From Deltaproteobacteria bacterium (GTDB taxonomy: Bacteria > Desulfobacterota > Binatia > UBA9968), in the NCBI GenBank assembly GCA_023250495.1, contig JAHFAP010000023.1, positions 1-20,832 of the forward strand: DNA of 20,832 bases, read 5' to 3'. Positions 7,254 through 15,443 of this stretch are shown in pieces (position 1 is the stretch's first letter; each line of letters starts with the position of its first letter). The notes beneath the pieces are model-generated. The model did not search any database. It saw only the letters and a list, made by a program, of their open reading frames with translations, and was not told the origin of the DNA. Both the position numbers and the translations under genes were made by a program.

Positions 7254-8126
7254 TCAATGGCTGAGAAACTTGATCACAACGTCGGCCAGACCCTCTGGAT
7301 TGTCATGGTGAACCATGTGGCCGGAGTCGCCAACCTCGGTCATGGATCGATGGGCTATGGCCTCCAGTCTCTGTTGCAAGTCGGGTCTCAGAGTATGGCG
7401 GCTTTCCTTTCCTTGCACGAGAAGGACCGGACATTCAATCCGGCGGAGAAACTCCATGGCCTGTCCCGAATAGAAAGGCTGCGGCGCGGCCGTTCGGTGC
7501 AGCGGGTCAAATTTCCACACCCACTTTCCGCTCTCGGCCCGTTTCATTCCCCAGCGCGCCAGATTGAGCGCCAGCTCCGGCTTCAGGCGCGGATTTTTTC
7601 GCCGCAGCCGCTCGGCGGCCTGCTCCAGGGTCGCGTACTCCACGGACTTTTTTTGGGGCAAGGCGCTAACTTCCGCGAGCCATTTTTCCATCCGCGGCGG
7701 AGCGTCAGCGAACGCCATCGGCAGCGGACCGATGCCTTCAACCAAGATCAGCTTCCGGACAGTCCCGGGGAACGTGCCGCTGTAAAGAAAAGAGATCGTC
7801 CCGCCCATCGAGTGGCCCATGAGAGTTACGCTTGGAACATCCAAGCATCCGATCAGGCAATCGAGGTCCCAGAGATAATCGGGAAAATGGTAATAGCCGC
7901 CAGCGCCCACCCAGCCGCTGTCGCCGTGGCCGCGGCAATCCGGAGCGATGATCCAGATGGGCTTGGCCGATTTTTTTTCCAGCGCGGCCACGAATGGCTG
8001 CCAGCTTCGGGCGTGATCCAGGAAGCCATGGATGAGGAGCAAAGGCTCTTCCGCCGGCTCTCCCCACTCCAGGTAGTGGATTTTCAGCCCGCGCACATCG
8101 ACGGTGTGATCTCTCGGCGGCTTCAT
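7254..8126 (-). CDS. Alpha/beta hydrolase
   Basis: A 290-aa alpha/beta-fold hydrolase. H33-G34 in L-L-L-I-H-G-F form the oxyanion strand. Ser106 in G-H-S-M-G-G is the nucleophile. His270 in G-D-S-G-H-M-V-H is the general base, and Glu241 (V-Q-G-K-E) or Glu130 is at the usual acid position. The ATG at 8126 overlaps the stop of the upstream M67 peptidase gene as ATGA, so this start is strongly preferred over one 60 nt upstream that lies inside that gene. No signal peptide. The C-terminal H-x-D-N-P-E-G-L and a helix are typical. The substrate is unknown. Confidence 0.92.
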   Translation of the reverse strand: MKPPRDHTVDVRGLKIHYLEWGEPAEEPLLLIHGFLDHARSWQPFVAALEKKSAKPIWIIAPDCRGHGDSGWVGAGGYYHFPDYLWDLDCLIGCLDVPSVTLMGHSMGGTISFLYSGTFPGTVRKLILVEGIGPLPMAFADAPPRMEKWLAEVSALPQKKSVEYATLEQAAERLRRKNPRLKPELALNLARWGMKRAESGKWVWKFDPLHRTAAPQPFYSGQAMEFLRRIECPVLLVQGKESRHTLRPDLQQRLEAIAHRSMTEVGDSGHMVHHDNPEGLADVVIKFLSH

Positions 8127-8596
8127 GTGGAGAGCTTCCTCAGGGGGATCTCGACGAAATCCTTCTCCGCCCAGGCGTAGGCGCATATGCGTTTGACCGC
8201 CCGGTTGTAGATCGAGATGACGATCTGGGCGCTCTGCGGATAGGTGGGCTCTCCAAACGGGGTGGCGAAGGCCTTGTCCTCCTCCGAGAAGTAGGCCTCG
8301 TGGCCGGGATGGGAATGGTAAAACGCTTTGATCTTTGCCCCGGTCGCTTCGGCTTCATCGATGACGGTTTCCAGCTCTCTCGGATCCATCGCGTAGGCAA
8401 TGGTGGCATCGCGCGGATAGCTTTCCGGGTCCAGGGCGTGGAGTTGGTTTTGCATGTTCCTCAGCCGCCGGACCTCGTCGCGTCCGCCATAATCCACAAT
8501 GACGCCGCAGCACTCTTCGGGAAAGGCGTCAACGGCGTGACGAGAGATCTCCGCCCACGCCGGTTCGGTTAACGTCAGCTCCAACGGGCCTCTCAT
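8123..8596 (-). CDS. M67 family JAMM/MPN+ metallopeptidase
   Basis: A 157-aa zinc metallopeptidase of the Mov34/MPN/PAD-1 (JAMM) superfamily, bacterial M67 type. The motif is complete: Glu28 in P-E-E-C-C-G-V, then His94-x-His96, seven residues, Ser104, two residues, Asp107. In bacteria such enzymes process ubiquitin-like sulfur carriers (CysO/ThiS/MoaD-like) in cysteine or cofactor synthesis. No such carrier or ThiF/MoeB partner gene is visible nearby. Its stop overlaps the start of the alpha/beta hydrolase gene by 4 bp, so the two are translationally coupled and probably act together. It is divergent from the acyltransferase gene, and the 79-bp gap must hold both promoters. Confidence 0.92.
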   Translation of the reverse strand: MRGPLELTLTEPAWAEISRHAVDAFPEECCGVIVDYGGRDEVRRLRNMQNQLHALDPESYPRDATIAYAMDPRELETVIDEAEATGAKIKAFYHSHPGHEAYFSEEDKAFATPFGEPTYPQSAQIVISIYNRAVKRICAYAWAEKDFVEIPLRKLST

Positions 8597-8675
8597 GGTG
8601 ATTCCAGTGAGTTGTTGTCGGCCATTTCCTTTACCATAGGTTGACTCTCCCGCGCCATGAGCTAATCTGTCCGCC

Positions 8676-9407
8676 GTGAAGAGCGGGCGTCTTCTGCGCG
8701 GCTTGATGTTTTTTCCTTATCAGCTTTATGTGATCCTCTGTTTTTTTGTGCTGATGGCTTTCTGGGGAGTCGCAAGCTGTCTGGCAAGCCTGTTCGATGC
8801 CAGCGGGAATCGGGCCCATCGCTGTCTCACCTATTGGGCGAAGTCGAATCTCGCCGTGGCTGGACTCAGGGTCCAAGTGCGCGGCATGGAGCGCCTCGAT
8901 CGCGCAGCGACTTATGTCTTCATGCTCAACCATGCCAGCTTTCTCGATATTCTCCTCGCCTTCGCCTACATCCCGCATAACTTCCGCATCTTCACCAAAC
9001 AAGAGATTTTCCGCCTGCCGTTCATGGGCTGGGCGCTCAAGCGGTCCGGCCAGGTGCCGATGGATCGAGCCAATCCACGCAAAGGGCTGGGAAGCTTGCG
9101 CCAGGCGTCAGCGCTCCTCAAAAAGGGGATCTCTATCGTGGTGTTTCCAGAGGGGACGCGCACTCCAGACGGGGAAATCAAGGATTTTAAGGCGACCGTT
9201 TTTATTCTCCCCATTCGCGCCGGAATCGCAGTCGTGCCGGTGCGAGTGGAGGGGACATTCGAGGCGTTAAAGCGCGGCTCCATTCTGCTCAACCCGGTTC
9301 CACTCAAGTTGACTTTCTATGATTCCATCGCGCCGGGCGACTTTAACGATCGTGACCGCTGGCTCTACGCGAAGAAAGTGCGGGAGGTTCTGATCTCTCC
9401 TCCCTAG
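8676..9407 (+). CDS. 1-acyl-sn-glycerol-3-phosphate acyltransferase (PlsC-like)
   Basis: A 243-aa membrane-associated acyltransferase that would acylate lysophosphatidic acid or a related lipid. The N-terminal hydrophobic anchor covers residues about 14-36. The catalytic block is N-H-A-S-F-L-D with His86 and Asp91 (HX4D). Block III is F-P-E-G-T-R at 157-162, and the conserved F-K-x-x-x-F and I-V-P-V-R-V strands follow near 171-190. The start is a GTG at 8676; an in-frame ATG at 8706 (M-F-F-P-Y) is an alternative that keeps the anchor. Neither has a strong Shine-Dalgarno. It is divergent from the M67 gene and convergent with the lytic transglycosylase gene. Confidence 0.93.
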   Translation: MKSGRLLRGLMFFPYQLYVILCFFVLMAFWGVASCLASLFDASGNRAHRCLTYWAKSNLAVAGLRVQVRGMERLDRAATYVFMLNHASFLDILLAFAYIPHNFRIFTKQEIFRLPFMGWALKRSGQVPMDRANPRKGLGSLRQASALLKKGISIVVFPEGTRTPDGEIKDFKATVFILPIRAGIAVVPVRVEGTFEALKRGSILLNPVPLKLTFYDSIAPGDFNDRDRWLYAKKVREVLISPP

Positions 9408-9481
9408 CCCAAATTTTCCGGGTCATCGTCTTGTGGCGCAGAGTTGAAGGTGAGAAAGGAACAGATCGGTCGCCCACGGAT

Positions 9482-10159
9482 TCAGTCAGGCTGGCGGCTG
9501 TCTCTGCGGTAACCGTGGTAGGTAGAGAGGACCTTCATCGCATATTCGAGAGGTACCGCGTCTTCCTCTGCCAGTCTGTTTCTAACCTCGGTAGGACCCC
9601 AGTTGTAGGCCGTTAGGGCGAGCTTTAGGTCGCGAAAGCTTTTCTTAAGAGAGTGGAGATAGAAAACCCCAAGCTTTATATTGACGATGGGGTCGTCGAG
9701 ATCCAGGATATCTTGGGGGCTTTTATCCTTGCGGGCAAAAAATCCTCTTTCCTCAGCGAGGGCCTTGGCGACATCGGGGCGGATCTGCATTAGCCCCCTG
9801 GCTCCCACCGTTGAAACCACCGTGTGCTGAAAGCGGCTTTCCACGTTGATGACGGCGAGGACCAGAAGGGGATCAAGGGCATGGCGCTTGCTCTCCATAA
9901 AAATAGTCTCGGCTATAGCCCATGCCCGGCTATCCTGTAAATCCATCCTTTGCTCTCTAAGCACTGAATAAATATCAAATAATTCATGAGCTTCGGATGC
10001 TCTTGAGGCATCAAGACGCTCCATCCAATGATTGCTTCCCTCCTTGAACGGACGAACTGGAAGGATCAATAACAAGGCAAAGGAGAGCAGGGCCAACCTC
10101 GAAGCCGTGATATACTCTCTTAGTCCCTGAAAATACGGAGTTTTTTTGTAATTCCCCAT
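9482..10159 (-). CDS. SLT-type lytic transglycosylase
   Basis: A 225-aa envelope protein that would cleave peptidoglycan glycan strands. A single N-terminal hydrophobic segment (residues about 21-36) acts as an anchor or uncleaved signal. The SLT domain follows: catalytic Glu107 in I-N-V-E-S-R-F, G-L-M-Q-I at 122-126 and A-Y-N-W-G-P at 174-179, all family signatures, with D-P-x-x-N-I-x-x-G near 147-154. The ATG at 10159 is preceded by a T7 run rather than a Shine-Dalgarno, so initiation may be inefficient or leaderless. It lies convergent with plsC. The UbiD gene upstream on the same strand is separated by about 210 bp and is probably not in the same operon. Confidence 0.9.
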   Translation of the reverse strand: MGNYKKTPYFQGLREYITASRLALLSFALLLILPVRPFKEGSNHWMERLDASRASEAHELFDIYSVLREQRMDLQDSRAWAIAETIFMESKRHALDPLLVLAVINVESRFQHTVVSTVGARGLMQIRPDVAKALAEERGFFARKDKSPQDILDLDDPIVNIKLGVFYLHSLKKSFRDLKLALTAYNWGPTEVRNRLAEEDAVPLEYAMKVLSTYHGYRRDSRQPD

Positions 10160-10368
10160 ATAAAAAAATACCCCGGGAGGCTGTTCCTAGGGTTGCGATC
10201 ACAAGACCTACCGAGGCTACCATTTCTTGGGGGGGTTGTCAATCGCGGCCGGGGGAAGGTGAGGAGGTTTAGTCTGGAGGAGCTTGCGCTACGTACATAT
10301 ACGTATTGGCTGGAGAAATTGTTGAAATCCTGCCAGCCTTTTTGCCTGAAGGGCTCTAGCCCTATGGG
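10160..10368. other. Intergenic gap with small palindromes
   Basis: There is no gene here. Just after the UbiD-1 stop (minus strand) lie GGGTTAACCC (10366-10375, a perfect palindrome that includes the stop) and GGGCT-CT-AGCCC (10351-10362). TACGTACATATACGTA at 10290-10305 is nearly palindromic. A T7 run in the minus-strand sense abuts the lytic transglycosylase ATG, preceded by a GC-rich, weakly folding segment. I see no strong intrinsic terminator. Confidence 0.4.
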
Positions 10369-11820
10369 TTAACCCGGCCTGCTTTTACGGGGGCTGTTCA
10401 TGAGCCGGGGTCCCCATTTCTCACGGACCTGGCGCTCATATTCCGGCGTGAAGGTCATGGACTTGCCAAACTGCTCGATCCAGTCCCAGGGCTTGCAGGC
10501 GTTGATCAACACCCTGCCGCAGGTCAGATCCCATGCCTCCCGTTTCTTCGGGCTGATTATGGGATCGACGCGCGTGCTCACCGTGCCTCGCACGATATCG
10601 ATCTGCTCTTCGGGCACGCAGCGGGTGGTCATCGCCCAGAGCACATCTTGGAGGTTCGTGGGGTCGATATCCTCGTCCACCACGACATAATACCGGTAGG
10701 CGCTGTTGGAGCCGCGGGCTCCGGTAGCCGTGAGCAGGGCCATTTTCGCGTGGCCCGCGAACTCCTGCTTCAAAGAGATGACGATGAAAAGTCCGTTGGC
10801 GTGCGCCCACACGCCGCGGATTCCCGGCAAAGCGCTTTTCTCCAGCGCCTCCCAGACGGCGATCGCGGCGTGAGTGACCGCGCCCATGCTGATGTTGCGG
10901 TTGTTTTGGTGAGGACCGGTCATGATTGGCGCGTTGCGATGATAGATCGCCTTGATGTGGATGACCGGCTGGGGAGTCGGCTCCTGGCTGTAGTAGCCGG
11001 GCCACTCCCGATACGGCCCTTCGGTCCTCGAATCGACATCCGGCGGAGGGACCTCTCCTTCGATGGCGATCTCAGCCCGCGCCGGGACCGGCAGGCCGGT
11101 AAGCTCGCCCTTGATGATCTCGATGGGCGCTCCCACCATGCCGCCGGCGATTTCGAGCTCCGATCTTCCCCAAGGAGCGCTCGCGGTCGCTGCCTGAAAC
11201 AGCTCCTCTTGCTGGCCGTAGCAGGCAACCACCGGGCAGGGCTTGCCCCGGGCCCAGTATTTCTTCGCGATGATCATGCCGTGATGATGAGGCTCGACGA
11301 AGAATCCCACCGTTTTTTCATCATGGATCATCTGCCGGTAGGTGCCCATGTTGACCCAACCCTCGTCCGGGTCGCGGTTGATCACCAGCGTGGCGGTTCC
11401 GATGTACCTTCCGCCTTCGAGGGTGCGCCACTTGGGCGTCGGAAACTTTAATATGTTGACTTTGTCACCGCGCTCCTGATTTTCCAGCACCGGCCCCGAG
11501 TCGACCTCGCGCGGAGGGATCAGGTCGGTTTGCTTGCGCTTTTCCTTCATCTGGCGCGCAATTTCCAGATCGCTCAAATCGGTCGGGATGCCCATGACCA
11601 GGGCCTGCTTCTTGGGGTCGTTCTGGTGGTTGGCGAGAACGCGAAAGCCGGCCGGATACCCGGGTATCTTGTCAAAGAGCAGGGCCGGATTCTCTTCGCT
11701 GTCCTGCATCATGTGGGAGATGGCGCCGATCTCCAGGTCCCAGTGCGCTCCCTCGACGACGCGCAGCATGCCCAGCCGATCGAGGGCGGCGATGTATTCT
11801 CGCAAGTCACGGAATCCCAT
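10369..11820 (-). CDS. UbiD family decarboxylase, canonical active site (UbiD-1)
   Basis: A 483-aa UbiD-type decarboxylase, presumably using prenylated FMN. The Arg-Glu-Glu signature seen in UbiD/Fdc1 enzymes is present: N157-x4-R162 (V-N-M-G-T-Y-R) and E267-G-P-Y-R-E272 followed by W-P-G-Y-Y. G-P-H-Q-N-N-R and A-N-G-L-F-I-V-I in the C-terminal half are typical of the subfamily acting on aromatic or alpha,beta-unsaturated acids. The ATG at 11820 has GAAAGGA 8 nt upstream and lies 15 bp after the solute-binding protein gene, so it is the last gene of a minus-strand cluster. No ubiX homologue (prFMN synthesis) is in the window. The substrate is unknown. Confidence 0.93.
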   Translation of the reverse strand: MGFRDLREYIAALDRLGMLRVVEGAHWDLEIGAISHMMQDSEENPALLFDKIPGYPAGFRVLANHQNDPKKQALVMGIPTDLSDLEIARQMKEKRKQTDLIPPREVDSGPVLENQERGDKVNILKFPTPKWRTLEGGRYIGTATLVINRDPDEGWVNMGTYRQMIHDEKTVGFFVEPHHHGMIIAKKYWARGKPCPVVACYGQQEELFQAATASAPWGRSELEIAGGMVGAPIEIIKGELTGLPVPARAEIAIEGEVPPPDVDSRTEGPYREWPGYYSQEPTPQPVIHIKAIYHRNAPIMTGPHQNNRNISMGAVTHAAIAVWEALEKSALPGIRGVWAHANGLFIVISLKQEFAGHAKMALLTATGARGSNSAYRYYVVVDEDIDPTNLQDVLWAMTTRCVPEEQIDIVRGTVSTRVDPIISPKKREAWDLTCGRVLINACKPWDWIEQFGKSMTFTPEYERQVREKWGPRLMNSPRKSRPG

Positions 11821-11835
11821 AGCCGGATCCTTTCT

Positions 11836-12813
11836 CTAAGGTTTCCAACCGCTGGCCTTCAACTCCTCGTTCGCTTTGCGCACAAAGCTCAGGTCGAAGA
11901 TGTCAGTGGTTCTGATCTCTCGCTGAGTTTTCGTAGTTCTTTTCATGTCGTCGATCATCGACTGAAGGACCTTATCGGCGCTGAATCCCTCGCGGAGAAG
12001 CAACTTGGAATCGATGTCATAGATGGCGTTAGCCAGCTCGCGGTCCGTCAGCCGCAAAGCGTCCATCATATATTTGATCGCCGGCTCCCGTTTGCTCACG
12101 AAGAAATTGATCCCTTTCAGGCCGGCGCGGAGGAACCTGGAGATCCTCCCGGGGTTTTGTCTGATCTTTTCGTCCGATGTCGCCAATCCGCCTTGGATAA
12201 GGTTGGCGTAGTCGCCCGCAGACGCCAGCTTTGTATAGCCTTCCCTTTGGGCCATGATGCTCGTCGCTGTATTAAAGAGCGTCGCGTGAATCGCCTTTCC
12301 CTTCAGCGCCGGGAAGCGCACCTCGTCTCCTCCCATGACGACGAGATTGACATCCTTCGACGGATCCATGCCGTTTTGCCTTAAGATCTCCCGTGCTACG
12401 ACGGCGAGAGAGCCTTCCGGAGACATGATCGCGACGTTGGTCCCACGCAATTGGGCGATCGACTTGATATTGGGCTGCGCGATGAGATCCCATGAGGGCT
12501 TGTCTTGAAAGACCGTGAGGATTTTGACGGGCACGCCCCTGACTGCCGCGGCCAGAGCGCTGCCGGCGTTGGTGAAGAAATCGACCTCTCCGGCCAGTGT
12601 CGTCCTGATCGCGATCTCCCCGCGGATGCTCAGAAGCTCCACGTTGAGTCCCTCTTCTCTCATGTAGCCTTCTTTCTGCGCAATGATCTGGGAGAACACT
12701 GAGGTGCCCATCGAAGGATAGGCGACGCGGACATTTTCCGCCGCAGGCGCGGATATCGAGGTGGACAGCAGCAAAACGAAGCCTAGCAGAAGGGCGACAG
12801 GCGGGCGTTTCAT
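11836..12813 (-). CDS. NMT1-like ABC solute-binding protein in the UbiD/CoA-transferase cluster
   Basis: A 325-aa periplasmic binding protein. The ATG at 12813 is chosen because GGAGG lies 8 nt upstream and it opens on a signal peptide (MKRPPVALLLGFVLLLSTSI, cleavage near S-A-P-A-A-E); the frame itself is open 27 nt further. The mature part has V-R-V-A-Y-P-S-M-G-T, F-S-Q-I-I-A-Q-K-E-G-Y-M-R-E-E-G-L-N-V-E and I-A-Q-L-R-G-T-N-V-A-I-M-S, the NMT1/THI5-like pattern. It sits between the CoA-transferase pair and UbiD-1 with no permease or ATPase, so it is an orphan whose location suggests that its ligand is the pathway substrate. Confidence 0.92.
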   Translation of the reverse strand: MKRPPVALLLGFVLLLSTSISAPAAENVRVAYPSMGTSVFSQIIAQKEGYMREEGLNVELLSIRGEIAIRTTLAGEVDFFTNAGSALAAAVRGVPVKILTVFQDKPSWDLIAQPNIKSIAQLRGTNVAIMSPEGSLAVVAREILRQNGMDPSKDVNLVVMGGDEVRFPALKGKAIHATLFNTATSIMAQREGYTKLASAGDYANLIQGGLATSDEKIRQNPGRISRFLRAGLKGINFFVSKREPAIKYMMDALRLTDRELANAIYDIDSKLLLREGFSADKVLQSMIDDMKRTTKTQREIRTTDIFDLSFVRKANEELKASGWKP

Positions 12814-12833
12814 CTTCAACGACCTCCTTTTCT

Positions 12834-12878
12834 CCCTCACCCCTTCCCTCTCCCTCTGGGAGAGGGCGAGGGTGAGGG
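12834..12878. repeat. GC-rich palindromic repeat (REP-like)
   Basis: CCCTCACCC at the left end and GGGTGAGGG at the right end, with CCCTCTCCC and GGGAGAGGGCG between them, make a nearly continuous hairpin of about 45 nt. This type of CCCTCTCC/GGAGAGGG palindrome is widespread as a dispersed intergenic element. It lies in the 85-bp gap between the CoA-transferase and solute-binding protein genes and could attenuate transcription or stabilise mRNA there. It has no T-run. Confidence 0.75.
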
Positions 12879-12898
12879 TAAAGGTAACAGCATTGCCG

Positions 12899-14113
12899 CT
12901 AGTCGATGACCCCTTCTTTTACCAGCCCCTCATACTCTTTTTCGGGTAATCCTAAAAGCTCAAGGTAAAAATATTCGTTGTGCTCGCCCAGCAGCGGGTC
13001 TCGCTTCGCGGGGCCGGGCGGTGTTCTGGTGAGCAGGAACGGAGGCCGTTGGTAGTGCATCTTGCCGATCTCAGGATGATCCAATTCCACCCACTGGGGC
13101 CGCTGCTTGAGTTGCGGATCGTCGTAAATGTCACACATCCTGTTGACGACTCCCGCTTTGACTCCCGCCCTCTGGAGCTTCTCCATAACATCACGCGCCG
13201 TCAAACTACAAGTCCACTCGCCGATAGCCCGATCCAGTTCATCTTCATTGGCCTTGCGCGATTCGTGCGAGGAGAATTTTTTATCGGCGCTCCAGGGCGG
13301 ATTGCCCATGACATGACAGAGGGCTTCCCACTCGGGCGCCGAACTCACGCTGATCACGCACCAGCTGTCGTCGCCCTTGCAAGGGTAGGCGCCATGCGGC
13401 GCTGCGTAGGGGTCCCGGTTGGCATTACGGGCGGCAACTCTGCCGTTGATCTTATAATCCAAGAGGATCGGCGCCAGGAACTGGAGGCCGGTTTCGTATT
13501 GCGCGGTGTCGATATGATTGCCTTTCCCGGTTCGCTTCCGATAGTCGAGGGCCGCCAAGATGGCGACAGCGCCATACGCTACCGCGATGTAGTCGATGTA
13601 GGGGCCGTAGAGAATTTGCGGCGGTCCGCTCGGGTAACCCGTGAGATTTGTAAATCCCGCCAGCGAAGAAAGCTGGGAGCCGAAGCCGGCATGATGGGCG
13701 TGCGGGCCGCTCTGACCGAGGTTGGAGCTGCTGAGCATGATCAAGTCGGGTTTTACCTTCTTTAGATTCTCGTAGTCCAATCCCAGACGGGCCATTGTGC
13801 CGGGACTGAAATTTTCTATCACGACGTCCGACCATGCGACGATTTTTTTTGCCAGCTCGGTGGCCTTCGGCGCTTTTTTGAGATTCAGCGTGATGCCAAG
13901 CTTGTCGTTGTTGCAGAGCGCGAAGAGTCCGGAGCGATTCAGCCCGTGAATGTTGTCTTTGTACGGCGGGTAGTGGGTGCGAAATCCGTCCGGCCGTACT
14001 TTGGATTCGATGTGAACGACCGTCGCGCCATGGTCGGCCAGATGCTTGCCGACGACCGGCCCGGCCGCAAAGGCGGCAAACTCGACAATCTTAACGTCCT
14101 TGAGAGACTGCAT
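12899..14113 (-). CDS. CaiB/BaiF family III CoA-transferase, catalytic Asp present
   Basis: A 404-aa family III CoA-transferase that would move CoA between carboxylic acids. N-terminal L-K-D-V-K-I-V-E-F and G-x-x-L-A-D-H-G-A-T-V-V-H-I-E form the CoA-binding fold. N-L-T-G-Y-P-S-G-P-P (156-165) is followed by P-Y-I-D174, which aligns with the catalytic Asp of formyl-CoA transferase/CaiB. R-T-G-K-G near 194-198 is the conserved loop. It starts 6 nt after the stop of the preceding paralogue on the same strand, a strong hint that the two form a complex. Substrates cannot be predicted. Confidence 0.93.
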   Translation of the reverse strand: MQSLKDVKIVEFAAFAAGPVVGKHLADHGATVVHIESKVRPDGFRTHYPPYKDNIHGLNRSGLFALCNNDKLGITLNLKKAPKATELAKKIVAWSDVVIENFSPGTMARLGLDYENLKKVKPDLIMLSSSNLGQSGPHAHHAGFGSQLSSLAGFTNLTGYPSGPPQILYGPYIDYIAVAYGAVAILAALDYRKRTGKGNHIDTAQYETGLQFLAPILLDYKINGRVAARNANRDPYAAPHGAYPCKGDDSWCVISVSSAPEWEALCHVMGNPPWSADKKFSSHESRKANEDELDRAIGEWTCSLTARDVMEKLQRAGVKAGVVNRMCDIYDDPQLKQRPQWVELDHPEIGKMHYQRPPFLLTRTPPGPAKRDPLLGEHNEYFYLELLGLPEKEYEGLVKEGVID

Positions 14114-14119
14114 GACCGG

Positions 14120-15376
14120 TTAAATCACTCCCTGATTCTTCAAGCGCGTGAACTCCGCCGACGATATCCCGAGCTCTTGGACGTAAACCTCCTCGTTGTG
14201 CTCGCCGATCAACGGCGCGCGTCGCCAAATCCGACAGGCGCCTTCAGTAAACTTGGCGAAGCCTCCGGGGTAGGTTATGGAACATCCTAGCTCCGGATGA
14301 TCGATCTCCTGCCAGAAATCTCGCGCAGCATGCTGCGGATCTTCGAAGATCTCTTTCACGCTCGCCACCGGATAGCCGAGCATCTCCCGTTTGATTACTT
14401 CCTCGAAGAACTCCTTCTTGGTGATTCCTTGGAAGAAGCGCGCGATCGGCTCTTCCATCCGATCGATCTCTTCCTGCGTCACGTCGGCGATATTAAAGGC
14501 GCTCCAGTTTTTTTTCTTGAGGAACTCAGGCGCCATTCCTTTGGTGTCCATCCACTCGACCAAGGCCTGATTGGTTCTTCGCCCCGCCTCGCCGCCGTAG
14601 ATGATGAAATTCAGATAGCCGTCTTTGCATGGCCAGAAAACGCGCATGCGCGCGCCGGTGATGCTCCGCCCGGTCATGAAGGAGCCGGCGCGATTTTCCA
14701 GGTGGCGGTTGAGATCCCAAAAGGTGTGGGCGTGGGAAAAGGCCCACAGCATTGAGGCCTGCGCCGAGACGTCCACGTGTTGCCCTTGACCGGTCTCTTG
14801 CCGGTAGTGGTGGGCGATCAAAGCGCCCATGGCGGCGTACGATCCGGTCCATGAGTAGGACTGCGGGAAGGTGACGCGCAAGGGTGGACGATCGGGGTCA
14901 CCGGTGAGCGACATGCAGCCGCTCATCGCCATGATCTCAATGTCGGATGCTTTAAACTTACAGTAAGGTCCGCTCTGGCCGAATGGAGTGATGGAAGTGA
15001 GCACAACGCGCGGGTTGATTCGGCTTACAGCGGCGTAGCCAAGATGGTGCTGCTCTAGGTATCCGGGTAGAAAAGACTCGATGACAAAATCGGCGCCGGC
15101 GATCAGGCGGCTGAATATCATCCGACCTCGGGAGCTTTCCAGGTTGAGCGTGATGCCGCGCTTGTTATTGTTGAAGCCGAACCAGTAGAGACTTTTTTCC
15201 GGATCCGGTTCATTTTTGAAGAACGGTCCGAGCCTTCGGACGGGATCACCTCCCGGACGCTCGATCTTGATGACGTCCGCGCCCAGATCGCCCAAGATTT
15301 TGCCGCAGAGAAATCCCAGCTCGTCGGTCAGGTCCAGGACGCGGAATGAAGCGAGCAGGCCTTCGTTGGCAACCAT
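14120..15376 (-). CDS. CaiB/BaiF CoA-transferase paralogue, Asp replaced by Tyr
   Basis: A 418-aa family III CoA-transferase homologue. The ATG at 15376 starts just before the family's L-L-A-S-F-R-V-L-D-L-T; an upstream extension of the frame to 15463 would encode unrelated residues. G-A-D-V-I-K-I-E (33-40), the M-S-L-T-G-D-P-D-R-P-P block (155-165) and E-T-G-Q-G near 194 are normal. Where the catalytic Asp should be, the sequence reads P-Q-S-Y174-S-W, so by this alignment it is Tyr. The protein is probably a non-catalytic or substrate-shaping partner of the Asp-bearing paralogue 6 nt downstream. The 5' side has no Shine-Dalgarno and carries an intrinsic terminator ending 9 nt before the ATG. 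Confidence 0.9.
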   Translation of the reverse strand: MVANEGLLASFRVLDLTDELGFLCGKILGDLGADVIKIERPGGDPVRRLGPFFKNEPDPEKSLYWFGFNNNKRGITLNLESSRGRMIFSRLIAGADFVIESFLPGYLEQHHLGYAAVSRINPRVVLTSITPFGQSGPYCKFKASDIEIMAMSGCMSLTGDPDRPPLRVTFPQSYSWTGSYAAMGALIAHHYRQETGQGQHVDVSAQASMLWAFSHAHTFWDLNRHLENRAGSFMTGRSITGARMRVFWPCKDGYLNFIIYGGEAGRRTNQALVEWMDTKGMAPEFLKKKNWSAFNIADVTQEEIDRMEEPIARFFQGITKKEFFEEVIKREMLGYPVASVKEIFEDPQHAARDFWQEIDHPELGCSITYPGGFAKFTEGACRIWRRAPLIGEHNEEVYVQELGISSAEFTRLKNQGVI

Positions 15377-15385
15377 GATGATTCT

Positions 15386-15417
15386 AAAAAAAAGGGCAGG
15401 GGACGGTGACCCTGCCC
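15386..15417 (-). terminator. Intrinsic terminator abutting the CoA-transferase start
   Basis: On the minus strand GGGCAGGG (15417-15410) and CCCTGCCC (15401-15394) form a perfect 8-bp GC-rich stem with an 8-nt loop, followed directly by eight T (15393-15386). This is a textbook rho-independent terminator for the UbiD-2 transcript. It ends 9 nt before the ATG at 15376, so there is no room for a promoter or a Shine-Dalgarno after it. An attenuator role for the downstream genes is possible. Confidence 0.9.
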
Positions 15418-15443
15418 ATCGTTCACCTTCCGTGGGCTCGTTG

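Noticed and set aside
7257..8180. 307-codon open frame on the + strand
   Set aside because: It lies opposite the alpha/beta hydrolase gene and its translation has no motif. It is a shadow of the real gene.
9431..9616. 61-codon + strand frame after plsC
   Set aside because: It overlaps the 3' end of the lytic transglycosylase gene in antisense and has no start signal.
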